A program made the position numbers and the translations under genes. This document shows, piece by piece, positions 26,379 to 35,148 of a stretch of 64,000 nt of DNA (its first letter is position 1; every line of letters starts with the position of its first letter). This DNA comes from an uncultured Draconibacterium sp. GTDB lineage: Bacteria > Bacteroidota > Bacteroidia > Bacteroidales > Prolixibacteraceae. The stretch covers positions 3,203,001 to 3,267,000 of the forward strand of contig NZ_OY776414.1 of the NCBI RefSeq assembly GCF_963675585.1, in the 5' to 3' direction. Below the pieces are notes generated by a model. The model was not told where the DNA came from and searched no databases. It worked only from the letters and a program-made list of their open reading frames with translations.

Positions 26379-26427
26379 TGTTATATGTTTTAATTTATTT
26401 TTCTGAAAATTTTACGACTGACAGTAA

Positions 26428-26442
26428 TCAATGATTGTGCCA
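26428..26442 (-). promoter_or_regulatory. Candidate sigma-54-like promoter of dnaK
   Basis: On the minus strand TGGCAC-N5-TTGA (26442 down to 26428) lies 50 bases before the dnaK start and resembles the -24/-12 promoter TGGCAC-N5-TTGCW, with A in place of C at the -12 position. The mismatch lowers confidence. Confidence 0.3.
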
Positions 26443-26619
26443 CGGGAAAATCGGAAAGAATGAACGCAAAACTGACACATATTTTTAAAATCGAACTGCA
26501 TTTCATGTCAAAAGCGGTGACAAAACGACAGAAGACGAACGAATATTGAATGCAGAATAAGGATTTTGGATGTAGCAGGAGACTTTTAACTGAAAGTAAA
26601 AATCTCCTGCTCAATGATT

Positions 26620-27966
26620 TTAGAAAATGGCATAGTTTAGAGTAAGGCTGTAGCTCCAGTAATTGTACTTACTGTTTTCAATATCACTGTTAAATATCCC
26701 ATTTAAGTTACTATGATAAAAAGCACCACCGTCCAACCTCAGCCTTTCGGAAATGTAATAATAGGCTGAAGCTTGTAGCCGAAAACTTGAAGAATAGGCC
26801 TCATTATCAAAAAATTCTTCATCGCTACTATTTTGGAAATACAATAAACCACTTAAATTTAAGCGAGTTCGCGTATTAGGATAAAATGCAATACCGGCAC
26901 TGGCATACAAATGCGAATAATGTTTTGATGCTCCAAACGAGATATTCTTTTCGGTAATCTTATCCATATATCTATTAATGAAACCGAAATTATAATCGCT
27001 TTGCCATTTTAGCGAAATGGGATTGCTAACTTGATAAGTTAGTGCAGAGGCCACTTCCCAATATTCAAGTTTACTCTCATTGCTGCCGGTGTTTGTATTT
27101 ATGAAATAACGGGGGGTACCGGTAAGCTTTAACTGCTTTCCACTCTCGCGTGTTTGCAAAGCACCAAACACCCAAACATCTTCCAAACCCACAAAATAAT
27201 TCATATTCATTTTTTCATCCACCACTCCATTTTCAAGTAAAAAAGCATGAATGGCTTCCAATTCGGCTTGTTTTCTATTTCGGGCATCGAAAAACCGTTT
27301 GTTTTTTAAATCAGAAAGCACAGCTGAAAAGGCGAGTACTTCATCTTCAGTTAACATCCGTTTGTCCACGCCTCTTTTTTCCAATTCCTGAAGCAGCAAA
27401 ATGGCATGTCTGTAATCCTGGACTTGTTCAATTCGTCCAATTCCACCTCCTAAGGCCATACGTCCACTAAAAGACTTTCCTGTATAATTTAAATCCTCAA
27501 CAAAATCTTTATCCTTATTATGACTCATCGACAAATTAGATACGCTTGTTAAAAACCACTGTTTCCGGCCCATAAAATACTTAACATCGTATGAACCTGA
27601 CAAAGAGCTATTAAAGTTCTTATTTTCTTCGTCAGTGGTACCATCCATCTCATTTTTACTTTTTGCGTAATTAAGATTGGTGTTTGCAGATGCGGCAATC
27701 TGAAAAGAAGGCGAATTCCGATAGAATGAATAGCCTAATTTGCCTTCCCCCATAAAGTCGGTACTTTTAAACTCTCTGCTTTCCGAATCGTCTTCACCAA
27801 AGTAAGACAACGAGTTGCCTCCTGTACCATCGGTATTAAAAGTAAAATCCAACTGATGCCGTTTAATATCCGGCAACTTATACTTCGATAAATCGATGTT
27901 TTCGTACTGGGCAAATGAAAAATAACTGACTAGCAAAAATGCGATAAGTGGGATAACTCGTTTCAT
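26620..27966 (-). CDS. Outer-membrane protein of unknown function, paralogue of the gene at 30088
   Basis: 448 residues with a signal peptide (MKRVIPLIAFLLVSYFSFAQ). The N- and C-terminal parts have the strand pattern of an outer-membrane beta-barrel (YNYWSYSLTLNYAIF at the end). A helical insertion at about 170-250 (GIGRIEQVQDYRHAILLLQELEKRG) resembles GLGRLSPMNHLMVAHYLLEKY of the protein at 30088-31386, so the two are paralogues. A single upstream region separates it from the DUF5009 gene. The family is not recognised; the helical segment looks like an extra-barrel periplasmic domain. Confidence 0.7.
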   Translation of the reverse strand: MKRVIPLIAFLLVSYFSFAQYENIDLSKYKLPDIKRHQLDFTFNTDGTGGNSLSYFGEDDSESREFKSTDFMGEGKLGYSFYRNSPSFQIAASANTNLNYAKSKNEMDGTTDEENKNFNSSLSGSYDVKYFMGRKQWFLTSVSNLSMSHNKDKDFVEDLNYTGKSFSGRMALGGGIGRIEQVQDYRHAILLLQELEKRGVDKRMLTEDEVLAFSAVLSDLKNKRFFDARNRKQAELEAIHAFLLENGVVDEKMNMNYFVGLEDVWVFGALQTRESGKQLKLTGTPRYFINTNTGSNESKLEYWEVASALTYQVSNPISLKWQSDYNFGFINRYMDKITEKNISFGASKHYSHLYASAGIAFYPNTRTRLNLSGLLYFQNSSDEEFFDNEAYSSSFRLQASAYYYISERLRLDGGAFYHSNLNGIFNSDIENSKYNYWSYSLTLNYAIF

Positions 27967-28126
27967 GGTTTTGATTTTTTTTATGATTTATTATCCTTAA
28001 ACCAAACACCATGCCAGCTTAACAAAAAATATAATATTTAACATCTCCTATGGATTTTATAAGTCGCAAAACTATCCCATCCTAAAAAATCTTTATTACT
28101 TTTAAACCCCTAAACTTAATAGAACT

Positions 28127-29236
28127 ATGGCAACTAAATCTTTACGAACCGAACCCCAAAAGCGACTTCAATCATTAGATGCACTGCGTGGATTTGATAT
28201 GTTTTGGATAACCGGCGGCGGGATATTATCCATTGCTCTTTCTAAAATTACCGGGATAGAATGGATGGAAACACAAATGCATCACGCGCACTGGGAGGGA
28301 TTTCACTTTGAAGATTTAATATTTCCCTTGTTTATGTTTATTGCCGGGGTGGCCATTCCTTTTTCAATTAAAACAAAACTCGAAAAAAATATATCATCAA
28401 AACGTTTGGCACTAAAAGCATTTAAACGAATGCTGATTTTAATCGTTTTGGGAATTTTATACAACGGTACTTTTCAGAATGGTTTTGCCGATGGCAGAAT
28501 TGCCAGTGTGCTTGGCCAGATTGGTATCGCCTACTTTTTTGCATCACTTATAGTTATTTATACCGATACTTTACGCAGCCGGATAATATGGCTGGTTGGA
28601 ATCCTTACCGGTTTTGGCATTATTCAGTTACTAATTCCCGTTCCCGGAGTTGGAGCCGGAGTTTTAACCCCCGAAGGTTGTATTAACGGTTACATCGATC
28701 AAATGCTATTGCCGGGGCGCTTACACGGTGGCACTTTCGATCCGGAAGGAATTTTATGCAGTCTTTCGGCTACCGGAATTACTTTAATGGGAACCATTGC
28801 CGGAAATATACTTCGCAAAAAACAAACTACCGACTGGCAAAAAATCGGATACATGGCAGCCATCGGGGCAGGACTTATAATATTGGCACTTGTATTTTCT
28901 ACATTCTACCCCATTATTAAAAAATGCTGGACATCAACATTTAACATGCTGGCCGGAGGAATAAGCTTTTTATTAATGGCGCTTTTTTACCTGATTATTG
29001 ACCATTGGAAATTTCAAGCATGGGCTTTTTACTTTCGCGTAATTGGTATGAATTCGATATTTATTTACATGTTTACACGCATTATTGACATGCAATATGT
29101 AACCGAATTTTTCTTTGGCTGGCTGGCAAAACCAATGGGAAAAGGTGGAGACTTTTTCATTTTAATTGCGGGTCTTGCACTGCTTTGGTCATTACTGTAT
29201 TACATGTACAAGAAAAAGATTTTTCTGCGCGTTTAA
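28127..29236 (+). CDS. DUF5009 membrane protein, heparan-alpha-glucosaminide N-acetyltransferase-like
   Basis: 369 residues with about ten transmembrane segments. The N-terminal RLQSLDALRGFDMFWITGGG, followed by HHAHWEGFHFEDLIFPLFMFIAGVAIPFS (quoted in part), is the signature of the DUF5009/NagX-like acyltransferase family related to human HGSNAT, which moves an acetyl group across the membrane to a glucosamine amine. The conserved His in the HHAHW segment is the likely acceptor. The gene stands alone between two divergent paralogous barrel genes. Substrate unknown; a cell-wall or glycan sugar is plausible. Confidence 0.85.
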   Translation: MATKSLRTEPQKRLQSLDALRGFDMFWITGGGILSIALSKITGIEWMETQMHHAHWEGFHFEDLIFPLFMFIAGVAIPFSIKTKLEKNISSKRLALKAFKRMLILIVLGILYNGTFQNGFADGRIASVLGQIGIAYFFASLIVIYTDTLRSRIIWLVGILTGFGIIQLLIPVPGVGAGVLTPEGCINGYIDQMLLPGRLHGGTFDPEGILCSLSATGITLMGTIAGNILRKKQTTDWQKIGYMAAIGAGLIILALVFSTFYPIIKKCWTSTFNMLAGGISFLLMALFYLIIDHWKFQAWAFYFRVIGMNSIFIYMFTRIIDMQYVTEFFFGWLAKPMGKGGDFFILIAGLALLWSLLYYMYKKKIFLRV

Positions 29237-29288
29237 GGGAATAATTCAGGGCTTTCTTATCTTCTGATTATTCACACTATATTTGTAT

Positions 29289-29702
29289 ATGCTGTTAAAA
29301 GAAACTGAAATACAAATTATCAACTTTCTGCAAACTAAAATTCAAAATTTAAGTGGAATTTATGTTTATGGAAGTTATGCCTTGAATCAGGAAACTTCTG
29401 ATAGTGACATCGATCTGGCATTTCTAACTGAAGACAAGATTTCGGCTGTAGAAAAATGGAAAATTCAGGAAGAATTGGCTGCTTTGCTTGACAAAGACAT
29501 TGATTTGGTAGATGTAAAAAATGCAAGCACTGTTTTGCGCAAAGAAATAGTAGAAAAAGGGAAGCTTATTTATTGTGCAGATAAATACAAAACTGATTCT
29601 TTTGAAATGACAAGCTATTCGATGTACCTGGATTTAAATGAAAGCAGAAAGCATATATTAAACGATTACGAAGAAAAATATGGACGAAATCCTGATCAAT
29701 AA
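29289..29702 (+). CDS. mntA: MntA-type nucleotidyltransferase antitoxin
   Basis: 137 residues from the ATG at 29289; a TTG two codons earlier is less likely. The minimal nucleotidyltransferase motif G28-S29 followed after ten residues by D40 and D42 (YGSYALNQETSDSDIDLAF) is intact, and DIDLVDV gives the third acidic position. MntA proteins neutralise the HEPN toxin HepT by adding AMP groups to it. It overlaps the hepT gene by 23 bases, the usual arrangement for this type VII toxin-antitoxin pair, so the start of hepT is fixed. Confidence 0.88.
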   Translation: MLLKETEIQIINFLQTKIQNLSGIYVYGSYALNQETSDSDIDLAFLTEDKISAVEKWKIQEELAALLDKDIDLVDVKNASTVLRKEIVEKGKLIYCADKYKTDSFEMTSYSMYLDLNESRKHILNDYEEKYGRNPDQ

Positions 29703-30072
29703 AAGTGCAACAATCGACCGCTGTATAAAAAGAATTAAGGAAGATTATCAGGACGATTTTCTCACCAATTTTACAAAACAAGATGCGGTAATATTAAATA
29801 TTGAAAGGGCGTGCCAAACTTCAATTGATTTAGCAACGCATATTATTCGAATAAAAAAACTTGGCATCCCACAAAGTCACCGCGATGCTTTTGATAAATT
29901 AGAAAAAGCCAAATTGATTCCAAAATCGTTAAGTGAAAACCTAAAGTCAATGGCCGGATTCAGAAACATCGCTGTGCACGACTACAGTTCAATCAATATT
30001 GAAGTGGTAATAAACATTATCGAGCACCATTTAAGCGATTTTCAGGAATTTGCAGCTATTCTGAATCAGTAG
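29680..30072 (+). CDS. hepT: HepT-type HEPN ribonuclease toxin (DUF86)
   Basis: 130 residues. The all-helical HEPN domain carries the catalytic motif R95-x4-H100-x-Y102 (FRNIAVHDY), in which the Arg and His are the RNase residues and the Tyr is the AMPylation target of MntA. All three are present, so the toxin is probably functional. The gene overlaps mntA by 23 bases and is convergent with the barrel gene at 30088, from which 15 bases separate it. The cellular role (stabilisation, defence or stress) is not readable here. Confidence 0.9.
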   Translation: MDEILINKSATIDRCIKRIKEDYQDDFLTNFTKQDAVILNIERACQTSIDLATHIIRIKKLGIPQSHRDAFDKLEKAKLIPKSLSENLKSMAGFRNIAVHDYSSINIEVVINIIEHHLSDFQEFAAILNQ

Positions 30073-30087
30073 TTCTCATAAAAATGG

Positions 30088-31386
30088 CTAATACCTGCTT
30101 CGATAAATGGCCAGCGAAAATTCGGGGCCAGGCAACACAAACTGCTCGCCATCGGCAAAGCGCCATGCAAAATCAAGTTTTATTCGTGAGCTCGAATTTA
30201 ACTGTGTAAAGTACGACAAGTAGGGAATCAGGTTGTGGCTCAGTGGCCCCACATCTTCAAAACCATTGATTTCAATTCCGGGAACATATTTTACGCCAAA
30301 ATCAAACTGGTTTTTTAATTCGGCGTAGTAAGTCCAGCCCAAATTTATTTCACCAAGCATCCAGTCTTGCTTTTTATAGCGGTTGTAATTCAGGTTTGCA
30401 CTAAAATTTCTGTTCCATTTCACATTTTTATACCTCGAATTATCGTATTGAATGTAACCACCATATACAAAATCGGGTTCCTGGTTGTAGTATTTAAAAA
30501 AGGGTCCAAATTCAACACGCTGCCCTTCAAAACGAGGATCGAATTCCGAAAACTGCCATTCTGCAGGCATCGCTTCCGGAAGCTCCAGCATTAGTTTTCC
30601 GTTTATAAAACCTGACAAAGCGGCCATTTCGTTTTCTACGTTTCGTTTGGTTTTAAGATCCCGGTTGTTTTTAAGCGTGGCAATAACCTGTGCAAACCGG
30701 GCAATTTCATAATCAGAAAAAACACGACCAGGATAGTATTTTTCGAGTAAATAATGAGCCACCATTAAATGGTTCATCGGGCTTAAACGGCCTAATCCCC
30801 AAGCTGCTTTTGCATTTAGTCCGTAACGTAAACGGTCTTTTGTTTTTCCGTCGTCAAAGTCGCCAACAACACCCAACGAATCAGTGGTTTCGCCATTCGA
30901 ATTCTGTTTATACAAATCGTAACGTCCCCAGGCGTTAACACTTAAAAGCGTATAACTTTTTGCATCGTAATAAATGCGGTTCGAGTAAGTAACATTTGCC
31001 GACGTTCTGATTCCGTAAAAATTCTGATCGGCAACGGTATGTTCTACGTACGAACTGTCTTCCCAATTGCCAAACCCACCAAAGGGACCAATTTCAAAGG
31101 CAGCATTAAACTGCTCTTGTTTGTAATCCAGCAAATTCCAAAACCTGTTTTCAAATCTGAATTTAGCATTCAGCAAGGTCTGTTCCTCGTTAAACGTTGT
31201 TTCGTCGGTAAGTAATTCTTCCTGCTCCTTTTTTACATCAAAAACAAAACCCGACATTAATTCGCGTTTTGTAAACGAAACCACCTCATTGTTGATATCT
31301 GTTTCCTGAGCAAATACATTAACGGTAGTAAAAAGTAAAAGAACAGAAATCCATATGGATGAATTCTTAATTGTATGTTTTCTCAT
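30088..31386 (-). CDS. Outer-membrane protein of unknown function, paralogue of the gene at 26620
   Basis: 432 residues with a signal peptide (IWISVLLLFTTVNVFAQ). It has the same overall plan as the protein at 26620-27966: barrel-like strands at both ends and a helical insertion at about 185-260 (LGRLSPMNHLMVAHYLLEKY...VIATLKNNRDLKTKRNVENEM, quoted in parts). The two genes lie on the same strand and flank the acyltransferase and mntA/hepT genes. I do not recognise the family. Confidence 0.7.
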   Translation of the reverse strand: MRKHTIKNSSIWISVLLLFTTVNVFAQETDINNEVVSFTKRELMSGFVFDVKKEQEELLTDETTFNEEQTLLNAKFRFENRFWNLLDYKQEQFNAAFEIGPFGGFGNWEDSSYVEHTVADQNFYGIRTSANVTYSNRIYYDAKSYTLLSVNAWGRYDLYKQNSNGETTDSLGVVGDFDDGKTKDRLRYGLNAKAAWGLGRLSPMNHLMVAHYLLEKYYPGRVFSDYEIARFAQVIATLKNNRDLKTKRNVENEMAALSGFINGKLMLELPEAMPAEWQFSEFDPRFEGQRVEFGPFFKYYNQEPDFVYGGYIQYDNSRYKNVKWNRNFSANLNYNRYKKQDWMLGEINLGWTYYAELKNQFDFGVKYVPGIEINGFEDVGPLSHNLIPYLSYFTQLNSSSRIKLDFAWRFADGEQFVLPGPEFSLAIYRSRY

Positions 31387-31499
31387 TTTCTGACAATCTT
31401 ATTAAAGTTCAAAGAAAGTAAACCTTGAGAAAACTAACATCATACAGCGGTTAATAAAAGTTAAGACGACAAATTTTGACGGGGATAAAATAGTTAGTT

Positions 31500-31531
31500 T
31501 TTGGGTGAAACAAAAGGTTTGTTTAGCTTTG
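31500..31531 (+). promoter_or_regulatory. Bacteroidota-type promoter of panB
   Basis: TTTG at 31500-31503, a 20-base spacer and TAGCTTTG at 31524-31531 match the primary sigma consensus; transcription would start about 20 bases before the panB ATG at 31557. Confidence 0.6.
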
Positions 31532-31556
31532 TATCCATTTTCAATAAAACAAAAAC

Positions 31557-32372
31557 ATGTCAGTACACAGCGAAGTTAGAAAAGTTACTACGCACCGCCT
31601 GTCAGAAATGAAATTGCGTGGTGAAAAAATATCGATGTTGACCTCGTACGATTACAGTATGGCTCAATTGGTTGACGAAGCCGGAGTGGATGTAATTTTA
31701 GTTGGCGACTCAGCATCGAATGTGATGGCGGGACACGAAACTACCTTGCCAATTACCTTAAATGAGATGATATACCACGGAGCATCGGTGGTTCGTGCAG
31801 TAAAACGTGCACATGTTGTGGTTGATTTGCCGTTTGGAACTTACCAGGGCGATTCGAAAGAAGCGCTTATTTCGGCCATTCGAATTATGAAAGAGACGGC
31901 TGCCGACTCGGTAAAGCTGGAAGGTGGTGCCGAAGTAATTGAATCGGTAAAACGTATTCTTTCTGCCGGAATTCCGGTTATGGGGCACCTGGGATTAATG
32001 CCGCAGTCGATTCATAAATTTGGAACCTACACCGTTCGTGCAAAAAAAGATGCTGAAGCTGAAAAGTTAATCAGCGATGCCAAATTATTGGAAGAAGCAG
32101 GTTGTTATGCCATTGTTTTGGAAAAAATTCCTGCTGAACTTGGCGAAACTGTAGCCTCTGAGCTTAAAATTCCGGTAATTGGAATTGGCGCCGGAGGTGG
32201 TGTTGACGGGCAAGTTTTAGTAATTCATGACATGCTGGGGATTACGCAACAATTCTCACCTCGTTTTTTAAGAAGGTATCACAATCTGGCTGCTGAAATA
32301 AAAGGTGCAGTTGGAAGTTATATCAACGATGTAAAATCGCAAGATTTCCCCAACGAGAAGGAGCAGTATTAA
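31557..32372 (+). CDS. panB: 3-methyl-2-oxobutanoate hydroxymethyltransferase
   Basis: 271 residues. PanB adds a hydroxymethyl group from methylene-tetrahydrofolate to 2-oxoisovalerate, the first step toward pantothenate and coenzyme A. Motifs: [35 protein letters not shown] (quoted in part, metal-binding DS), [20 protein letters not shown] and [21 protein letters not shown]. The family usually has GIGAGPxCDGQ; here GGGVDGQ stands in that place, with Gly in place of Pro and Val in place of Cys. It is followed at 57 bases by an rluA-type gene. Confidence 0.97.
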   Translation: MSVHSEVRKVTTHRLSEMKLRGEKISMLTSYDYSMAQLVDEAGVDVILVGDSASNVMAGHETTLPITLNEMIYHGASVVRAVKRAHVVVDLPFGTYQGDSKEALISAIRIMKETAADSVKLEGGAEVIESVKRILSAGIPVMGHLGLMPQSIHKFGTYTVRAKKDAEAEKLISDAKLLEEAGCYAIVLEKIPAELGETVASELKIPVIGIGAGGGVDGQVLVIHDMLGITQQFSPRFLRRYHNLAAEIKGAVGSYINDVKSQDFPNEKEQY

Positions 32373-32428
32373 AGAAGACAGAAGTTCAGAGTTTAGTGTT
32401 TAGTGTTCGAAATTAGCTGATTTGTAGC

Positions 32429-33139
32429 GTGGAAGTAATTTACGAGGATAACCATATAATTGCCATTAACAAAGCCTGTGGTGAAGTTGTGCAGGGAGAC
32501 AAAACCGGCGACGAAACCATTTTGGACAAGGTAAAACAGTATCTGAAAATTAAATACAACAAACCCGGGAATGTATATTTGGGGCTACCACACCGAATTG
32601 ACCGCCCAACAAGCGGACTACTCGTTTTGGCAAAAACCGGTAAAGTGCTTCCACGTTTAAATAAACTTTTTCAAACCAAAAGTGCAGTTAAAAAAGTGTA
32701 TTGGGCGGTGGTCGATAAACGTCCGGCAAAACATACCGACACACTGGAAAATTACATCGTTAAAAACGAAGCACGCAATAAAAGTTATGTAACCGACAAA
32801 ACTTCAGAGGGAGCCAAACTGGCAAGTTTAACGTATCGGCACATTGCCAGCATTGAACGCTACCATTTGCTCGAAGTTGAAATACATACCGGACGTCACC
32901 ATCAGATAAGAGTTCAACTAAAAAATTTGGGTTTGCACATTAAAGGAGATTTAAAATACGGAGCATCCCGATCGAACAAGGACAAAGGCATTCATTTGCA
33001 TGCCCGAAAAGTTGAATTGATACATCCGGTAAAAAAAGAGCCACTGGTTATTATTGCCGATCCTCCAAAAGATCCGGTTTGGGATGAATTTATGAAACTA
33101 TTTTCTGCCGGAAAGTTTAGCCCAGTGCATTCGGTTTAA
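32429..33139 (+). CDS. RluA-family rRNA pseudouridine synthase
   Basis: 236 residues from a GTG start at 32429 that fits the family length. The catalytic motif HRIDRPTSGLLVLAKT (Asp near residue 56) and the later HTGRHHQIRVQLKNLG are diagnostic for RluA-type synthases, which convert uridines in rRNA or tRNA to pseudouridine. No N-terminal S4 domain is present. The stop overlaps the convergent cdd gene by 23 bases. The exact RNA target cannot be assigned. Confidence 0.93.
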   Translation: MEVIYEDNHIIAINKACGEVVQGDKTGDETILDKVKQYLKIKYNKPGNVYLGLPHRIDRPTSGLLVLAKTGKVLPRLNKLFQTKSAVKKVYWAVVDKRPAKHTDTLENYIVKNEARNKSYVTDKTSEGAKLASLTYRHIASIERYHLLEVEIHTGRHHQIRVQLKNLGLHIKGDLKYGASRSNKDKGIHLHARKVELIHPVKKEPLVIIADPPKDPVWDEFMKLFSAGKFSPVHSV

Positions 33140-33599
33140 AAGCAAACGGCAATAAATTATCAGCCCCTTCCAACACCTGAATCCGTTTTCTTCCATCCAT
33201 AATAACCCGAATGTTTCTTTTATAACGAGCTTCGGTCTCGACCAAAACCTGACGGCAGGAACCGCAAGGTTGTGCAGGTCCTTCAATTAAACCGTTAGTA
33301 TTTTTTGCAGTTACGGCAAGTGCTTTAACAGCAACATCGGGGAACGTTGAATTTGCATAAAATATGGCAACACGTTCGGCACATAAACCATCTGTAAAAT
33401 CGGCATTTTCCTGGTTGCTCCCCAAAACAATCTCACCATTTTCCAACAACAAAGCTGCCCCAACGCAAAATTTAGAATACGGCGCATACGCATTTTTAGC
33501 AGCTTCACGCGCTGCCAATAACAACTTCTGGTCGGCTTCCGGCAAGTCAACCACAGTATCGTATTCGTAAACTAAAATTTGCAACTCTTTAATTCGCAT
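33117..33599 (-). CDS. cdd: Cytidine deaminase
   Basis: 160 residues from the ATG at 33599; an upstream TTG at 33617 is in frame but less likely. The zinc motifs are intact: CAERVAIF (Cys, active-site Glu) and PCGSCRQVL (two Cys). It deaminates cytidine and deoxycytidine to the uridine forms in nucleoside salvage. It is convergent with the rluA-type gene and overlaps its end by 23 bases. Confidence 0.95.
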   Translation of the reverse strand: MRIKELQILVYEYDTVVDLPEADQKLLLAAREAAKNAYAPYSKFCVGAALLLENGEIVLGSNQENADFTDGLCAERVAIFYANSTFPDVAVKALAVTAKNTNGLIEGPAQPCGSCRQVLVETEARYKRNIRVIMDGRKRIQVLEGADNLLPFAFKPNALG

Positions 33600-33739
33600 A
33601 ATAAGCTTTTTGTTCAAATGTACAATTTTCGCAGAAAAGTTCTTTACTCACGCTACTTTGTTTATAAAAAATGCCCGCATTAAAATACTTTACACGTTTA
33701 AGCCGTTATTTTTGAAATCGTTTTTAGCATCTATTTACT

Positions 33740-34672
33740 ATGAGATATATTTCCTTATTCACTTTGCTGGTTTTAATCACTTTTACTGCAACTGCGCAAA
33801 TCTCGCGCGAAGAATACATAAAGCGCTGGCAGTTAATTGCTATCGAAGAAATGAACCGCAGTGGAATACCCGCAAGTATTACCATGGCACAGGGCTGTTT
33901 GGAATCGGGTAACGGCAACAGCGAATTGTCGAGAAAATCGAACAACCACTTTGGTATTAAGTGTAAAAAAGGATGGACCGGTAAAAAAGTATATTACGAC
34001 GACGATGCAAAAAACGAATGTTTCAGAAAATACCGCACCGTGGAAGATTCGTATGTCGACCATACCAATTTTTTAATGGGTAATCCGCGTTATGCATCGC
34101 TTTTTGAATTAGATCCGACCGATTACAAAGCCTGGGCAAAAGGATTAAAAAAAGCCGGCTATGCCACGGCACACGATTACGACAAACGACTTATAAAAAT
34201 TATTGAGGAGAATAAACTCCATCGTCTCGACAAAAAAATGAACTACCAGGAACTGGCTGTTTTTGAGCAACAAAGTGTTAGCCCGGGAATCTCTAATTCG
34301 TTGATGTTGAATCCATACAACACGCATAAAGTGGTAAAATTTAACGACATAAAATCGGTTGTGGCACGAAAAGGTGATACTTACGAAATGTTGGCTCAGG
34401 AATTTGGATTAAGCGATTGGGAATTGTATAAGTTTAACGACCAGCGTGCCGGTTACCGACCTGTGCCAAATGAAGTGATTTACATTCAGTCAAAAAAAGG
34501 AAAAGCATCAAAAACCAATTTAACACACCGCGTACAACAAGGCGAAAGCATGCATTTTATTTCGCAAATGTATGGAGTTAAATTAAAACCACTTTACAAA
34601 CGAAATGGGATGAAAGCAGGCCAGCAACCCAATGCGGGGCAGATTATTTATTTACGCAATAAGCGAGGGTAA
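33740..34672 (+). CDS. Exported glucosaminidase with two LysM domains
   Basis: 310 residues. After a signal peptide (ending TFTATAQ) comes a glucosaminidase/FlgJ-type domain with SITMAQGCLESGNGNSELSRKSNNHFGIKCKKGW (quoted in part), whose glutamate is the likely catalytic acid, then two C-terminal LysM repeats at about 205-250 (VVARKGDTYEMLAQEFGLSDWELYKFN) and 262-308 (HRVQQGESMHFISQMYGVKLKPLYKRN). LysM domains bind peptidoglycan, so the enzyme probably cuts N-acetylglucosaminyl links in the cell wall. It is a single gene. Confidence 0.93.
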   Translation: MRYISLFTLLVLITFTATAQISREEYIKRWQLIAIEEMNRSGIPASITMAQGCLESGNGNSELSRKSNNHFGIKCKKGWTGKKVYYDDDAKNECFRKYRTVEDSYVDHTNFLMGNPRYASLFELDPTDYKAWAKGLKKAGYATAHDYDKRLIKIIEENKLHRLDKKMNYQELAVFEQQSVSPGISNSLMLNPYNTHKVVKFNDIKSVVARKGDTYEMLAQEFGLSDWELYKFNDQRAGYRPVPNEVIYIQSKKGKASKTNLTHRVQQGESMHFISQMYGVKLKPLYKRNGMKAGQQPNAGQIIYLRNKRG

Positions 34673-34788
34673 AATCGGGAAGTTGGAAATTTTTAAATTG
34701 TTTTCGTCGGAAATATTAATTCATATTCTAAAACCGGGTAAATCAAATTAATAACTGTTGAGTGTTATTTTTAGCGTATACTTTCAGG

Positions 34789-35148
34789 TTAATCCAGTGA
34801 TGTCCGATACAAAAAATAACGTAGCAAAACCCGATCGGCGAACAAAACAAAAATCACGAGAAAATTAATCCCTGCAACCAGAGTCAGGTTTGAAATTAAA
34901 AAGTCGAACCAGTTTAGCATGTTGGCATCGAACCAGAAAAAAGCCATCCCCGCCGTCATCACCAATATTCCAAAAATAACTGCCAGATAAATCAGAAATT
35001 CTTTAATGTATTGTTTCCATGCAAAATGACGGCCTGCTTTCCCGGCCATAACTTCGGCAAAGTTATCAGATAAGAAATACGCTGGTTCGGTTTTAAAAAC
35101 CTCATCCACCAGTTTCTCCGAATCAAAAGGTGTTTTATCTTCAAACAT
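34789..35148 (-). CDS. Small two-helix membrane protein downstream of an ECF sigma gene
   Basis: 119 residues from the ATG at 35148; a longer frame starts at 35184 inside the sigma gene. It has an acidic cytoplasmic segment followed by two transmembrane helices (LIYLAVIFGILVMTAGMAFFWF and LTLVAGINFLVIFVLFADRVLL). It overlaps the sigma gene by 8 bases, indicating coupled expression. It may be an atypical anti-sigma factor, but it lacks the zinc-binding or FecR motifs, so this is inference only. Confidence 0.65.
   Translation of the reverse strand: MFEDKTPFDSEKLVDEVFKTEPAYFLSDNFAEVMAGKAGRHFAWKQYIKEFLIYLAVIFGILVMTAGMAFFWFDANMLNWFDFLISNLTLVAGINFLVIFVLFADRVLLRYFLYRTSLD

Noticed and set aside
26390-26614. 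74-residue reading frame upstream of dnaK on the same strand
   Set aside because: It covers the dnaK promoter region, has an unlikely composition and no recognisable motif.
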